Positions 7,757-17,783 of a stretch of DNA of 35,323 nucleotides are shown piece by piece. Under the pieces are notes generated by a model. The model was not told where the DNA came from and ran no database searches. It saw only the letters and a program-made list of their open reading frames with translations. A program made the translations under genes and the position numbers. Source of the DNA: Tardiphaga sp. (GTDB lineage: Bacteria > Pseudomonadota > Alphaproteobacteria > Rhizobiales > Xanthobacteraceae). Where the stretch lies: assembly GCF_028290785.1 (NCBI RefSeq), contig NZ_JAQGJD010000221.1, forward strand, positions 1-35,323. The letters run 5' to 3'. Numbering within the stretch: the first letter of the stretch is position 1; every line of letters starts with the position of its first letter.

Positions 7757-8227
7757 ATGGGCATGTCGCTGTCCGAAGGCTCCGATGACGACGACGATTT
7801 CGGCGAATCCCACGAAATCAACGTCACGCCCTTCATCGACGTTATTCTCGTCCTGCTGATCATCTTCATGGTGGCGGCGCCGCTTTCCACGGTGGATCTG
7901 CCGATCGACCTGCCGACCTCGACCGCGACGCCGCAGAAGAAACCGGACAAGCCGACCTATGTCAGCATCAAGTCCGATCTGGCGGTGGCGATCGGTGAGA
8001 ACATGGTCAAGCGCGTCGATCTGGTGCGTTCGCTCGATGCGATGCCCGACAGCAACAAGGACCGCGCGATCTTCCTGCGCGCCGACCGGGCGGTGCCCTA
8101 TGGCGACATGATGGACGTGCTGGAATTGCTGCGTTCCGGCGGCTACACGAAACTCAAACTGGTCACGCTGGAAGGCGTGCCGGATACGGGCGCCGTGCCG
8201 CCGTCGGCCGAGAAGCCGAAGCTCTGA
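7757..8227 (+). CDS. exbD: ExbD subunit of the TonB energy-transducing complex
   Basis: Single-pass inner-membrane protein of 156 aa that partners ExbB. After an acidic tract (DDDDD, residues 10-14) comes the ExbD signature INVTPFIDVILVLLIIFMVA, with the proton-carrying aspartate at D28 in the membrane segment. A periplasmic domain follows. An ATG two codons later is an alternative start. exbB lies 3 bases upstream and tonB about 17 bases downstream, so the three are almost certainly one transcript. Confidence 0.95.
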   Translation: MGMSLSEGSDDDDDFGESHEINVTPFIDVILVLLIIFMVAAPLSTVDLPIDLPTSTATPQKKPDKPTYVSIKSDLAVAIGENMVKRVDLVRSLDAMPDSNKDRAIFLRADRAVPYGDMMDVLELLRSGGYTKLKLVTLEGVPDTGAVPPSAEKPKL

Positions 8228-8244
8228 ACGAAACCGGTTTAGTG

Positions 8245-9036
8245 ATGTCCGACCTCGATGCAAAAAAGCCGTCGCGACGGCTGTGGATGATCGCGGCGCT
8301 TGGCGCCGTGCTTCTGCATGGCATCGGCATCGCGCTGGCGGTGACGACCATGGAATCCGAGGAGATGGACGACTCGCTCGGTGCGCCGGCCATCGAGGTT
8401 GGGCTGGAGATGATGTCGCCCAAGCTCGAGGCCACCGATCTGCCGCCGGGGCCGGACACCGACGCGTCCACCGCTTCGCCGGCGGTTGCCGAGCAGAAGG
8501 CCGAGGTCAAGGAGACCGATCTGCCGAAGGCGATCCCGCAGGAGAGCGAGGATCCCGACCGCGTGGTGACCACCAACGATTCCAAGAAGCCGACCGAGGA
8601 GCAGCCGGAGAAGCAGGCGGTGCAGCAGTCGGCCTCCACCGAATCCGTCGCCGCCGAGGCCACCGCGATGCCGAGTTCCGAAGCCGCGGTAGAAGGCCCG
8701 CGTTCGGTTGCGCCGGCGCAGGGTTCCGGCGACAGCGCGCGTCGCGTCAAGGTGACCTGGCAGAAGGAACTGGTGGCGCATCTCGACAAGCACAAGAAGT
8801 ATCCGGCCGAGCGCCAACAGAAGACCGCCGAGATCACCGTCAATTTTGAGATCGACCGTACCGGCAAGGTACTTGCAGTCGGCGTCGTCAAGAGTTCGGG
8901 CGATGCCGCGTTCGACGAGGCGGCGCTGGCGATGGTGCGCCGTTCCGATCCGCTGCCCCCGCCGCCGCCGCTCATCGCCGACGAAGGTTTGAGCTTTACG
9001 CTGCCGGTGATTTTTCGTGTGAAGGGCAAGGGTTAG
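8245..9036 (+). CDS. tonB: TonB energy transducer
   Basis: Periplasm-spanning TonB protein, 263 aa. One N-terminal membrane anchor (WMIAALGAVLLHGIGIALAV) carries the conserved in-membrane His. A long acidic, Glu/Pro/Ala-rich linker (about residues 40-160) is followed by the C-terminal TonB domain with YPAERQQKTAEITVNFEID, GVVKSSGDAAFDEAALAMV and the closing LPVIFRVKGKG. The linker is acidic rather than built of classic Pro-Lys repeats. A GTG at 8242 adds one residue and could equally be the start. It is the last gene of the exbB-exbD-tonB operon and very probably serves both receptors upstream. Confidence 0.92.
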   Translation: MSDLDAKKPSRRLWMIAALGAVLLHGIGIALAVTTMESEEMDDSLGAPAIEVGLEMMSPKLEATDLPPGPDTDASTASPAVAEQKAEVKETDLPKAIPQESEDPDRVVTTNDSKKPTEEQPEKQAVQQSASTESVAAEATAMPSSEAAVEGPRSVAPAQGSGDSARRVKVTWQKELVAHLDKHKKYPAERQQKTAEITVNFEIDRTGKVLAVGVVKSSGDAAFDEAALAMVRRSDPLPPPPPLIADEGLSFTLPVIFRVKGKG

Positions 9037-9052
9037 GGCTGGCCTCGGACCC

Positions 9053-9211
9053 GTGTCCGGGACGCGGTGCGCATTCTCGGGCGATGCACACTTGCATCGC
9101 CGCCATGCCGCTCCGCAGATCCGGGATCCCGGTTTCTTAAGCCAGCGGGCCCCGGATCAGCAGCGCACCACGCCGCAAGCGCGGCGCACTGCGCTGCATC
9201 CGGGGAACGAG
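9053..9211. repeat. Intergenic palindromic repeat, family A copy 1
   Basis: This GC-rich element fills the gap between the converging tonB and SDR genes. It contains GATCCGGGATCCCGG, a run reading GCATCGCCGCCATGCCGCT, and ends CATCCGGGGAACG. The same modules occur in the same order at 31221-31370. Likely a mobile-derived repeat or a bidirectional 3' hairpin. Confidence 0.75.
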
Positions 9212-9213
9212 AC

Positions 9214-9960
9214 TCAATACGTCGCGCGTCCGCCAGAAATATCGAATACCGCGCCGGTCGAGAACGAGCAGTCTTCCGATGCCAGCCACGCCGCCATCGC
9301 CGCCAGCTCTTCCACCAGCACAAAACGGTTCTTCGGGATCTTCGACAGCATGAAGTCGATATGCTGCTGCGTCATCTGGTCGAAGATAGCCGTCCTCGCC
9401 GCCGCCGGCGTGATCGCGTTGACCGCGATTTCATACGACGCCAGCTCCTTGCCGAGCGACTTCGTCAGCGCGATCAGCCCGGCCTTGGAAGCCGAGTAGT
9501 GCGCGGCGTTCGGGTTGCCTTCCTTGCCGGCGATCGAGGCGATGTTGACGATGCGGCCGTAGCCCTGCTTGAGCATCGACGGCACGATGGCCTTGCAGCA
9601 GATGAATGGGCCGTCGAGGTTGATGCGCAGCACCTTGCGCCATTCTTCCAGGTCGGTCTCCCATACCGTCTTGTTGATGCCGGCGATGCCAGCATTGTTG
9701 ACCAGGATGTCGATCTTGCCGAACGCCTTCAGCGTCGCGTCGCGCGCCTTCTCGACGGCGGCAAGATCGGAGACATCGACGCCCACCGCAATCGCGGCAT
9801 CGCCGACTTCCTTGGCGGTCTTTTCGGCGAAGGCGATGTCGTGATCCCAGATCGCGACCTTCGCGCCGGAGGCGACGAAGCGCTCGGTAATGGCCCGCCC
9901 GAATCCCTGTGCGCCGCCGGTAACCACGGCACAGCGGCCGTTCAGATCGATCTTGTTCAT
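9214..9960 (-). CDS. SDR family NAD(P)-dependent oxidoreductase A
   Basis: Classical short-chain dehydrogenase, 248 aa from the ATG at 9958-9960, which follows an AGGAGA ribosome site on the minus strand; upstream in-frame codons are repeat-derived. Visible motifs: cofactor loop VTGGAQGFGRA near the N-terminus, NNAG in LVNNAGIAG, and the catalytic Ser and Tyr-x3-Lys in NIASIAGKEG and HYSASKAGL. It is FabG-like. In this setting, beside an aldonate dehydratase, a sugar ABC importer and a second SDR, it may oxidise a sugar or a keto-deoxy sugar acid. The specific substrate is not readable. It lies downstream of SDR B and the dehydratase on the same strand, separated by repeat elements. Confidence 0.88.
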   Translation of the reverse strand: MNKIDLNGRCAVVTGGAQGFGRAITERFVASGAKVAIWDHDIAFAEKTAKEVGDAAIAVGVDVSDLAAVEKARDATLKAFGKIDILVNNAGIAGINKTVWETDLEEWRKVLRINLDGPFICCKAIVPSMLKQGYGRIVNIASIAGKEGNPNAAHYSASKAGLIALTKSLGKELASYEIAVNAITPAAARTAIFDQMTQQHIDFMLSKIPKNRFVLVEELAAMAAWLASEDCSFSTGAVFDISGGRATY

Positions 9961-10020
9961 GGGAATGTCTCCTCGTTGTTCGTCAGTATGGAATGGCAGA
10001 AAGCGATGCGACGGCCGTGC

Positions 10021-10177
10021 GCTCCCTCGCCCCGCTCTTGCGGGGAGAGGGTGGGGTGAGGGGCGCTTGCGATCTGCGAGCATAGAGCGCGTGACGAGAG
10101 CCGTGCCATGCCCCTCACCCGACCGGCTTCGCTGCGCTTCGCCGCTCGACCTCTCCCCGCCAAGTGCGGGGAGAGGT
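10021..10177. repeat. Intergenic palindromic repeat, family B
   Basis: A long inverted structure: CCCCGCTCTTGCGGGGAGAGG near one end and CCTCTCCCCGCCAAGTGCGGGGAGAGG at the other, with GTGAGGGGC and GCCCCTCAC arms between. It fills the gap between the two SDR genes and ends five bases beyond the SDR B stop codon. Confidence 0.75.
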
Positions 10178-10182
10178 TAGAA

Positions 10183-10917
10183 CTACAACGTCCAGCCGCC
10201 ATCGATGACATGCGCGACGCCGGTGGTGAACGAGCTCTCGTCGCTGGCGAGGTAGACGGCGAGCGAGGCGATCTCTTCCGCAGTGCCGAGCCGTCCCATC
10301 GGCTGCCGGCTCACGAACATCTCGCGACCGTTCGGGCCTGCGGCAGCGGCGCGGTCCAGCATCGAGGGTGTCTCGATGGTGCCGGGGCAAATGCAATTGC
10401 AGCGGATGCCCTGGGTAATGAAGTCGGCGGCTACCGCGCGGGTCAGCGCCGCCACGGCGGCCTTGGTCGCGCCGTAGACGTAGCGGTTCGGCGCCGCCTT
10501 GAAGACACCGGCGGCGGACGCAATGTTGACGATCGAGCCATGGCCGCTCTCCAGCATGCCCGGCAGGAACGCCCGGATCGTGCGGTGCATCGACTTGACG
10601 TTGATGTCGAACGAAAAATCCCAGGCTTCGTCGGAACAGTCGAGCACCGAGCCGTGGTGCACGAATCCCGCGGCATTCAGCAGGATATCGATGGTGCCGA
10701 CGCGCTTGGCCATCGCATCGACCGCCGCGGTGTCGCGGACGTCAAGCTTGGCGGTTTCCGAGACGCCGTCCTGGCCGAGCAGGGCGATCTTGCCTTCGTC
10801 GATATCGGTGGCGAATACTGTCGCTCCCTCGCGCGCAAATGCCAGCGCGCAGGCGCGGCCGATGCCGACGGCGCCCGCAGTTACGAAGGCGCGCTTGCCC
10901 TTCAGACGATCGGACAT
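10183..10917 (-). CDS. SDR family oxidoreductase B (2-keto-3-deoxy-fuconate dehydrogenase / BDH2-like)
   Basis: Short-chain dehydrogenase of 244 aa. The cofactor motif is VTAGAVGIGRA, followed by LNAAG (in place of NNAG) and catalytic Ser and Tyr in NIASAAGVF and YVYGATKAAV. The substrate-side loop CNCICPGTIETPSM is characteristic of the BDH2/DHRS6-like branch, which includes bacterial 2-keto-3-deoxy-L-fuconate 4-dehydrogenases. Next to an aldonate dehydratase that would generate a 2-keto-3-deoxy acid, this is a plausible next step in a non-phosphorylative sugar-acid route. No FAH-type hydrolase, which would normally follow, is in the window. Family call firm, substrate inferred. Confidence 0.85.
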   Translation of the reverse strand: MSDRLKGKRAFVTAGAVGIGRACALAFAREGATVFATDIDEGKIALLGQDGVSETAKLDVRDTAAVDAMAKRVGTIDILLNAAGFVHHGSVLDCSDEAWDFSFDINVKSMHRTIRAFLPGMLESGHGSIVNIASAAGVFKAAPNRYVYGATKAAVAALTRAVAADFITQGIRCNCICPGTIETPSMLDRAAAAGPNGREMFVSRQPMGRLGTAEEIASLAVYLASDESSFTTGVAHVIDGGWTL

Positions 10918-10950
10918 GTGGTTCTCTCCTATAGTTGGTTGATTGTCGCT

Positions 10951-11058
10951 TTGTCATTCCGGCGCACGGGCGGCGCCAGCCGACCGTGAACCCGGAACCC
11001 CGCCATGTTCATCGTCTCATGTCGAGGTTCCGGGTTCGCTCGCGCTTCGGAACGACAG
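10951..11058. repeat. Intergenic palindromic repeat, family C copy 1
   Basis: Begins TTGTCATTCCGG and ends CGGAACGACAG, with internal arms GAACCCGGAACC and GGTTCCGGGTTC. It fills the gap between SDR B and the dehydratase and ends at the base before the dehydratase stop codon. Related copies are at 14160, 17784 and 18920. Confidence 0.75.
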
Positions 11059-12867
11059 TCAGTGGTTATGCCGCGCGGTGCCGATCTTGCCGGCGATGTC
11101 GTGGTAACGGGTGGCGAGTTCGAGGCAGGCGCCGGTGGCCTGCTGGCCGACCGTGGAACGATAGAGCTCCTGCCACGGCGTCTGGTGCGCGGGATATTTG
11201 AAGCCGCCGGATTCCTTCAGCGCTGCGCGGCGCTTGTTCAGCTCCGCGTCCGAGATCAGAATATTCGCGCTCCCCTTGTTGAGGTCGATGCGAACCATGT
11301 CGCCGGTCTGCAGAATGGCCAGCCCGCCATTGGCCGCGGCCTCCGGCGTCGCATTGAGGATCGACGGTGAGCCGGAGGTGCCGGATTGCCGGCCGTCGCC
11401 GATGCACGGCAGCGAGTGAATGCCGCGTTTGATCAGCGCCGCCGGCGGCTGCATGTTCACCACCTCGGCACCGCCGGGATAGCCGATCGGCCCGGTGCCG
11501 CGCACGAACAGGATACAATGTTCGTCGATGTTCAGCGACTCGTCGTCGATGCGGTGGTGATAGTCCTCCGGCCCCTCGAACACGATGGCGCGGCCTTCGA
11601 AGGCGTTGAGGTCCTTCGGGTTGACCAGATAGCGGTCACGAAATTCCTTGGAGATCACCGAGGTCTTCATGATCGCGGAATCGAACAGGTTGCCACGCAA
11701 CACCAGGAAGCCCGCATCCGTCACCAGCGGCTTGTCGTAGGACCAGATCACGTCGTTGTCGGGGGCTGGCGCCTTGGCGCAGTTCTCGCCCATGGTGTGG
11801 CCGTTCACCGTCAGCGCGTCCTCGTGGATCTTGCCGTGCTTGATCAGTTCGCGGGTTACCGCCGGCACGCCGCCGGCGCGGTGATACTCCTCACCCAGAT
11901 AGAAGCCGGCCGGCTGCATGTTGACCAGCAGCGGAATCGCATGGCCGACGCTCTGCCAGTCATCGATGTCCAGTTCGACGCCGATGTGGCGCGCCAGCGC
12001 ATTGATATGGATAGGCGCATTGGTGGAACCGCCGATCGCTGAATTGACCACGATGCAGTTCTCGAACGCTTTTCGCGTCAGAATGTCGGAGGGCTTCAGA
12101 TCCTCCCAAACCATCTCGACGATGCGGCTGCCGGTTTCGTAGGCAATCTGGCCGCGCTCGCGGTAGGGCGCGGGGATTGCCGCGCAGCCGGGCAGGGACA
12201 TGCCGAGCGCCTCGGCCAGGGAATTCATCGTGGAGGCGGTGCCCATGGTGTTGCAATGGCCGACCGACGGCGCCGATGACGCCACGATGGTCATGAATTC
12301 CTCGTAGTCGATCTCGCCGGCGGCGAGCCGCTCGCGGGATTTCCACACGACAGTGCCGGAGCCGGTCCGTTCGCCGTCGTGCCAGCCGTTCAGCATCGGT
12401 CCACCCGACAGGACGATGGCCGGCAGGTTCACCGTCGCCGCCGCCATCAGGCACGCCGGGGTGGTCTTGTCGCAGCCGGTGGTCAGCACCACGCCGTCCA
12501 GAGGATAGCCGAACAGCACCTCGACCAGGCCGAGATAAGCAAGGTTGCGGTCCAGCGCCGCGGTCGGGCGCTTGCCGGTCTCCTGGATTGGGTGCACCGG
12601 AAATTCCATCGCCAGCCCGCCGGCGGCGGTGATTCCTTCGCGGACCCGCTTTGCCAGTTCGAGATGATGCCGGTTACACGGCGACAGGTCGTTGCCGGTC
12701 TGGGCGATGCCGATGATCGGCTTGCCGGACTGCAGCTCGTGGCGGGTCAGACCGTAATTCAGATAGCGCTCAAGATAGAGTGCGGTCATCGCCGGATTGT
12801 GCGGATCGTTGAACCATTCGCTGGAGCGGAGTTTGCGTCGTACGATCCCGGTGATCGGCTTATTCAT
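11059..12867 (-). CDS. IlvD/Edd family aldonate dehydratase (xylonate/arabinonate type)
   Basis: Fe-S, Mg-dependent sugar-acid dehydratase converting an aldonate to its 2-keto-3-deoxy acid. The ATG at 12865-12867 follows GGGAGAAACT and gives 602 aa. Strong family signatures: [20 protein letters not shown], the cluster cysteines in [10 protein letters not shown] and [28 protein letters not shown], and near the C-terminus [16 protein letters not shown]. It resembles pentonate dehydratases such as Caulobacter XylD more than IlvD or Edd. It is transcribed away from a sugar-type ABC importer and upstream of two SDRs, which supports sugar-acid catabolism. D-xylonate, L-arabinonate or a related acid are all possible. 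Confidence 0.9.
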   Translation of the reverse strand: MNKPITGIVRRKLRSSEWFNDPHNPAMTALYLERYLNYGLTRHELQSGKPIIGIAQTGNDLSPCNRHHLELAKRVREGITAAGGLAMEFPVHPIQETGKRPTAALDRNLAYLGLVEVLFGYPLDGVVLTTGCDKTTPACLMAAATVNLPAIVLSGGPMLNGWHDGERTGSGTVVWKSRERLAAGEIDYEEFMTIVASSAPSVGHCNTMGTASTMNSLAEALGMSLPGCAAIPAPYRERGQIAYETGSRIVEMVWEDLKPSDILTRKAFENCIVVNSAIGGSTNAPIHINALARHIGVELDIDDWQSVGHAIPLLVNMQPAGFYLGEEYHRAGGVPAVTRELIKHGKIHEDALTVNGHTMGENCAKAPAPDNDVIWSYDKPLVTDAGFLVLRGNLFDSAIMKTSVISKEFRDRYLVNPKDLNAFEGRAIVFEGPEDYHHRIDDESLNIDEHCILFVRGTGPIGYPGGAEVVNMQPPAALIKRGIHSLPCIGDGRQSGTSGSPSILNATPEAAANGGLAILQTGDMVRIDLNKGSANILISDAELNKRRAALKESGGFKYPAHQTPWQELYRSTVGQQATGACLELATRYHDIAGKIGTARHNH

Positions 12868-13082
12868 AGTTTCTCCCGCAGCGCACACTTGATCGGTGCG
12901 TCATAATATTTCGACGAACGGCGCGATGGTTGCACGCCCGCGCCCGCTTCGCAACGTGGCCGGACCCCGCCATCCCTACGACTATGATCCAACGACAAGC
13001 CAAAAAATTTCTGCTATGACGTCGGCCAACAGACGCCGCGGCTTGAGCCGCAGGACGTCGGAGTTCTGGGAAGGGGAATTGT
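12868..13082. promoter_or_regulatory. Divergent promoter region of the sugar locus
   Basis: About 215 bases between the leftward dehydratase and the rightward ABC ATPase, with no credible gene. It includes two direct copies of GACGTCGG (13018-13025 and 13054-13061) flanking the inverted repeat CGGCTTGAGCCG (13039-13050), close to the ATPase start. AAGGGGAATTGT precedes the ATPase ATG. No regulator gene is adjacent, so the controlling protein is unknown. Confidence 0.5.
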
Positions 13083-14147
<1,065 letters not shown>

Positions 14148-14159
14148 GACTCGAAGCTA

Positions 14160-14311
14160 TGTCATTCCGGGATGCAACAGACGGCGAAGCCGGCTGATGC
14201 AGGCCCGGAATCCCGGGATGTTGTGCGCTGAACATCTCGGGATTCCCCGCCACTCCAATTGGAGTGGCTGAGGTTTGCGCGCGGCTCGCGCCGCGCCCGC
14301 CCCGGAATGAC
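14160..14311. repeat. Intergenic palindromic repeat, family C copy 2
   Basis: Opens TGTCATTCCGGGA and closes CCCCGGAATGAC. It contains CATCTCGGGATTCCC and the module CCACTCCAATTGGAGTGGCTG, also present at 18920-19063. It lies between the ATPase and binding-protein genes. Confidence 0.8.
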
Positions 14312-14368
14312 GACGTCGTTCAAAACATTGGTCGATCAACGAACCAATAAACAGGGAGAAGATGAAAG

Positions 14369-15694
14369 ATGACTGGATTCACACCGGATCGCCGATCTCT
14401 GCTCAAGGGCGGCGCGATTACGCTGGCTGCCGCGGCGACGATGTCGGCGGACCAACTGCTCGGCTACGCCAAGGCCTGGGCGCAAGCCTCGCCGTGGAAG
14501 CCCGAACCCGGCGCCAAGATCAACCTGCTGCGCTGGAAGCGCTTCGTCGAGGCCGAAGATGTCGCCTTCATGAAGATCGTCGATGCCTTCCAGAAAGCAA
14601 CCGGCACCACGATCACCGTCTCCAACGAATCCTATGACGACATCCAGCCCAAGGCGTCGGTCGCGGCGAACACGGGGCAGGGCCTCGACATGGTATGGGG
14701 CCTGTACTCGCTGCCATTCCTGTTCCCGAGCAAATGCATGGACGTCACCGACGTCGCCGAATACCTCGGCAAGAAGAACGGTGGCTGGGCCGCGTCCGGC
14801 GAACAATACGGCAAGTATAACGGCAAGTGGATCGGCGTTCCCGTCGCCGCCACAGGCGGCCTGGTCAACTACCGCGTCGCCGCTGCCGAGAAGGCCGGCC
14901 ACAAGACCTTCCCGAGCGATCTCGGCGGCTTCCAGGATTTGGTCAAGGGCTTGAACAAGAATGGCACCCCGGCCGGCATGGCGCTGGGTCATGCCTCCGG
15001 CGACGCCAATGGCTGGGTGCACTGGGCGCTGTGGGCGCATGGCGGCAAGCTGATCGACAAGGACAACAAGGTCACCATCAACTCGCCGGAAACCGCGAAG
15101 TCGCTGGAATACGTCAAGTCGCTGTATGACAACTTTATCCCCGGCACCGCGTCGTGGAACGACTCGTCGAACAACAAGGCATTCCTTGCCGGACAGCTGC
15201 ATCTCACCACCAACGGCATCTCGGTCTATGTCACCGCGAAGAAGGAAGCCCCGGCCATCGCCGAGGACATGAACCACGCCCATCTGCCGGTCGGCCTGGA
15301 CGGCAAGCGCCGCGAACTGCATCTTGGCTTTCCGATCCTGATCTTCTCCTTCACCAAGTTCCCGCAGGCATGCAAGGCCTTCACCGCGTTCATGATGGAG
15401 CCGGAGCAGTTCAATCCGTGGGTCGAGGCGGCGCAGGGTTATCTGTCGCCGTTCCTCAATGCCTACGAAAAGAACCCGATCTGGACCGCCGACCCGAAGA
15501 ACACGCCGTACCGCGATGTCGCCACCACGGCGTCGACCCCGGCCGGCGAAGCGCAGATGAGCGAAAACGCGGCGGCGGCGATTGCCGACTTCGTGGTGGT
15601 CGATATGTACGCCAACTACTGCACCGGTCGTGAAGACGTGAAGACCGCGATGACGTCGGCGGAACGCGCGGCGAAGCGCATTTTCCGCGCGTGA
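14369..15694 (+). CDS. CUT1 sugar ABC transporter substrate-binding protein, Tat-exported
   Basis: Periplasmic solute-binding protein of 441 aa. The ATG at 14369 lies about 8 bases after GGGAGAA, whereas the out-of-frame ATG at 14362 is too close. The N-terminus has a twin-arginine signal (RRSLLKGG followed by ITLAAAATM and an A-x-A site near residue 36), suggesting Tat export of a folded protein. The mature part has the extracellular solute-binding family 1 fold pattern (INLLRWKRFVEAEDVAFMKI, GLDMVWGLYSLPFLFP, GGLVNYRVAAAEKAG, LAGQLHLTTNGISVY). Ligand unknown; the neighbouring aldonate dehydratase suggests a sugar or sugar acid. It lies between two palindromic repeats. Confidence 0.93.
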   Translation: MTGFTPDRRSLLKGGAITLAAAATMSADQLLGYAKAWAQASPWKPEPGAKINLLRWKRFVEAEDVAFMKIVDAFQKATGTTITVSNESYDDIQPKASVAANTGQGLDMVWGLYSLPFLFPSKCMDVTDVAEYLGKKNGGWAASGEQYGKYNGKWIGVPVAATGGLVNYRVAAAEKAGHKTFPSDLGGFQDLVKGLNKNGTPAGMALGHASGDANGWVHWALWAHGGKLIDKDNKVTINSPETAKSLEYVKSLYDNFIPGTASWNDSSNNKAFLAGQLHLTTNGISVYVTAKKEAPAIAEDMNHAHLPVGLDGKRRELHLGFPILIFSFTKFPQACKAFTAFMMEPEQFNPWVEAAQGYLSPFLNAYEKNPIWTADPKNTPYRDVATTASTPAGEAQMSENAAAAIADFVVVDMYANYCTGREDVKTAMTSAERAAKRIFRA

Positions 15695-15734
15695 TGTGAA
15701 TGGCCGGCGCAATTGTTTTGCGCCGGCCTCTCCT

Positions 15735-15861
15735 CGTCGTCCCCGCGAACGCGGGGACCCATACCCGCTGTCGCTCTGTTTTTTTGGGGGGCGGCGGTTA
15801 AGGCCTTCTTCCAGTCGAGAGGACGGAGGCTATGGGTCCCCGCCTTCGCGGGGACGACACG
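15735..15861. repeat. Intergenic palindromic repeat, family D
   Basis: The left arm CGTCGTCCCCGCG-AACGCGGGGACCC and the right arm GGGTCCCCGCCTTCGCGGGGACGAC are inverted copies around a spacer. The element sits between the binding protein and the first permease, where a stabilising hairpin could raise binding-protein expression relative to the permeases. Confidence 0.8.
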
Positions 15862-15894
15862 GAGTGGGTTGCTATAAACCGGAGCTACAATGGA

Positions 15895-16857
15895 ATGACC
15901 ACCATCCCCACATCGCTTCCGACGCCGACCCGGCATTTCGGTAAATCCTCCGCATGGGACCGGCTGCGCACCAACCGCAACTGGCTGGCGCTGTGGTTCA
16001 TGCTGCCGGCGGCGGCGTTCCTGATCCTGTTTCTCGCCTACCCGCTGTTCCTCGGCGTGTGGATGAGCTTTACCGATGATCGCATCGGCCGCGGCGGCGG
16101 CAACTTCGTCGGGCTCGAGAACTACGAGTGGCTGAAGGACGATTCGATCTTCTGGCTGTCGGTGTTCAACACGCTGCTCTACACGATCGTGGCTTCCGCC
16201 ATCAAATTCGCCGTCGGCCTCTATCTCGCGCTGCTCCTGAACCGGCATATGCCGTTCAAGGCACTGATCCGCGCCGCGGTGCTGATCCCGTTCATCGTGC
16301 CCACCGTGCTGTCGGCGATTGCATTCTGGTGGATCTACGATTCGCAGTTTTCGATCATCTCCTGGTCGCTGATCAAGATGGGCCTGATCGACCACAACAT
16401 CAATTTCCTCGGCGATTCCTCCTGGGCGCGCGGCAGCGTGATCTTCGCCAACATCTGGCGCGGCGTGCCGTTCGTCGCCATCACCCTGCTGGCCGGCCTG
16501 CAGACGGTGTCGCCGTCGCTCTACGAGGCCGCGACGCTGGATGGCGCCACCTCGTGGCAGCGCTTCCGCTTCATCACCTATCCCCTGCTGACGCCGATCA
16601 TCGCCGTCGTCATGACCTTCTCGGTACTGTTCACCTTCACCGACTTCCAGCTGATCTGGGCGCTGACCCGCGGCGGCCCGGTCAACGCCACCCATCTGAT
16701 GGCGACGCTGAGCTACCAGCGCGGCATTCTGTCCGGGCGACTCGGCGAGGGCGCGGCGATCGCCACCGCCATGATCCCGTTCCTGATGGCGGCAATCGCC
16801 ATCTCCTGGTTCGGCATGCAACGCCGTAAATGGCAGCAAGGCACTGACAATGACTGA
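15895..16857 (+). CDS. CUT1 ABC transporter permease 1 (MalF/UgpA type)
   Basis: Inner-membrane permease of 320 aa from the ATG at 15895. The frame is open from 15832, but that upstream part is repeat sequence, and GGAG lies just before 15895. Six membrane segments can be traced, beginning WLALWFMLPAAAFLILFLAY. The coupling EAA loop, which contacts the ATPase, is seen as EAATLDGATSWQRFRFITYP. It overlaps the next permease by eight bases (ATGACTGA), indicating translational coupling. It forms a heterodimer with that permease. Confidence 0.93.
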   Translation: MTTIPTSLPTPTRHFGKSSAWDRLRTNRNWLALWFMLPAAAFLILFLAYPLFLGVWMSFTDDRIGRGGGNFVGLENYEWLKDDSIFWLSVFNTLLYTIVASAIKFAVGLYLALLLNRHMPFKALIRAAVLIPFIVPTVLSAIAFWWIYDSQFSIISWSLIKMGLIDHNINFLGDSSWARGSVIFANIWRGVPFVAITLLAGLQTVSPSLYEAATLDGATSWQRFRFITYPLLTPIIAVVMTFSVLFTFTDFQLIWALTRGGPVNATHLMATLSYQRGILSGRLGEGAAIATAMIPFLMAAIAISWFGMQRRKWQQGTDND

Positions 16858-17770
16858 CCATACCGCCGACCAGCACCGCATTGTGCCAGCCGCGACCGTC
16901 GAGCAGGACGATCACAGCGAGGGCATGACCTATCTGGAGTCGCTGCCGCGCCGCATCGTCACGCTGTACATCCCGCTGTTCATCATCGTCGTGATCCTGC
17001 TGTTCCCGTTTTACTGGATGGCGCTGACCTCCATCAAGCCGGACGAGCAGCTCATCGACATGGAGAAGTTCAACCCGTTCTGGGTGATCAAGCCGACGCT
17101 GAAGCACATCAACAAGCTGTTGTTCGAGACCAACTATCCGCGCTGGCTGTGGAACACGATGTATGTTGCCGCCGCCGCTACCACGCTGTCGATCATCGCC
17201 TCCGTGCTCGCGGCCTATGCTATCGTGCGGCTGCGCTTCCGCGGTGCGGAAGTGGTGGGCGCGACGATCTTCATGGCCTATCTGGTGCCGCCGTCGATCC
17301 TTTTCATCCCGCTGGCCAGCGTCATCCAGGCCTACGGCCTGTTTGACTCGCCGCTATCGCTGATCCTGATTTATCCGACGCTCCTCATCCCGTTCTCGAC
17401 CTGGCTATTGATGGGTTACTTCAAGACCATCCCGTTCGAGCTGGAGGAGTGCGCGCTGATCGACGGCGCCTCGCGCTGGCAGATCCTGGTCAAGATCATC
17501 GTGCCGCTGGCGGTGCCGGGGCTGATCTCGGCGTTCATCTTCTCGTTCACTTTGTGCTGGAACGAGTTCATCTACGCGCTGACGTTCCTGCAATCGACCC
17601 AGAACAAGACTGTCCCGGTGGCCATCGTCAACGAATTCGTCGATGGCGACATCTACAAATGGGGCTCGCTGATGGCCGGCGCCCTGGTCGGCTCCTTGCC
17701 GCTGGTGATCTTGTATGCGTTCTTCGTTGAGCACTATGTGTCGGCGATGACGGGCGCGGTGAAGGAATAA
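16850..17770 (+). CDS. CUT1 ABC transporter permease 2 (MalG/UgpE type)
   Basis: Second inner-membrane permease, 306 aa. After a hydrophilic N-terminus of about 40 residues come six membrane segments (first YIPLFIIVVILLFPFYWMAL). The EAA-type coupling loop is EECALIDGASRWQILVKIIV, and the C-terminal LVGSLPLVILYAFF segment is typical of the MalG side. The start overlaps the end of permease 1. It is followed by a repeat element and then a sugar-acid dehydrogenase-like gene, supporting co-function in uptake and catabolism. Confidence 0.93.
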   Translation: MTDHTADQHRIVPAATVEQDDHSEGMTYLESLPRRIVTLYIPLFIIVVILLFPFYWMALTSIKPDEQLIDMEKFNPFWVIKPTLKHINKLLFETNYPRWLWNTMYVAAAATTLSIIASVLAAYAIVRLRFRGAEVVGATIFMAYLVPPSILFIPLASVIQAYGLFDSPLSLILIYPTLLIPFSTWLLMGYFKTIPFELEECALIDGASRWQILVKIIVPLAVPGLISAFIFSFTLCWNEFIYALTFLQSTQNKTVPVAIVNEFVDGDIYKWGSLMAGALVGSLPLVILYAFFVEHYVSAMTGAVKE

Positions 17771-17783
17771 CAACACTCGCTGT

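Noticed and set aside
9067-10059. Plus-strand frame of 330 codons opposite SDR A
   Set aside because: Starts in a palindromic repeat and runs antisense to a gene with full SDR motifs.
14336-16881. Long minus-strand frames opposite the binding-protein and permease genes
   Set aside because: The plus-strand genes have complete family motifs; the antisense translations are low-complexity, Arg/His/Asp-rich and match nothing known to me.
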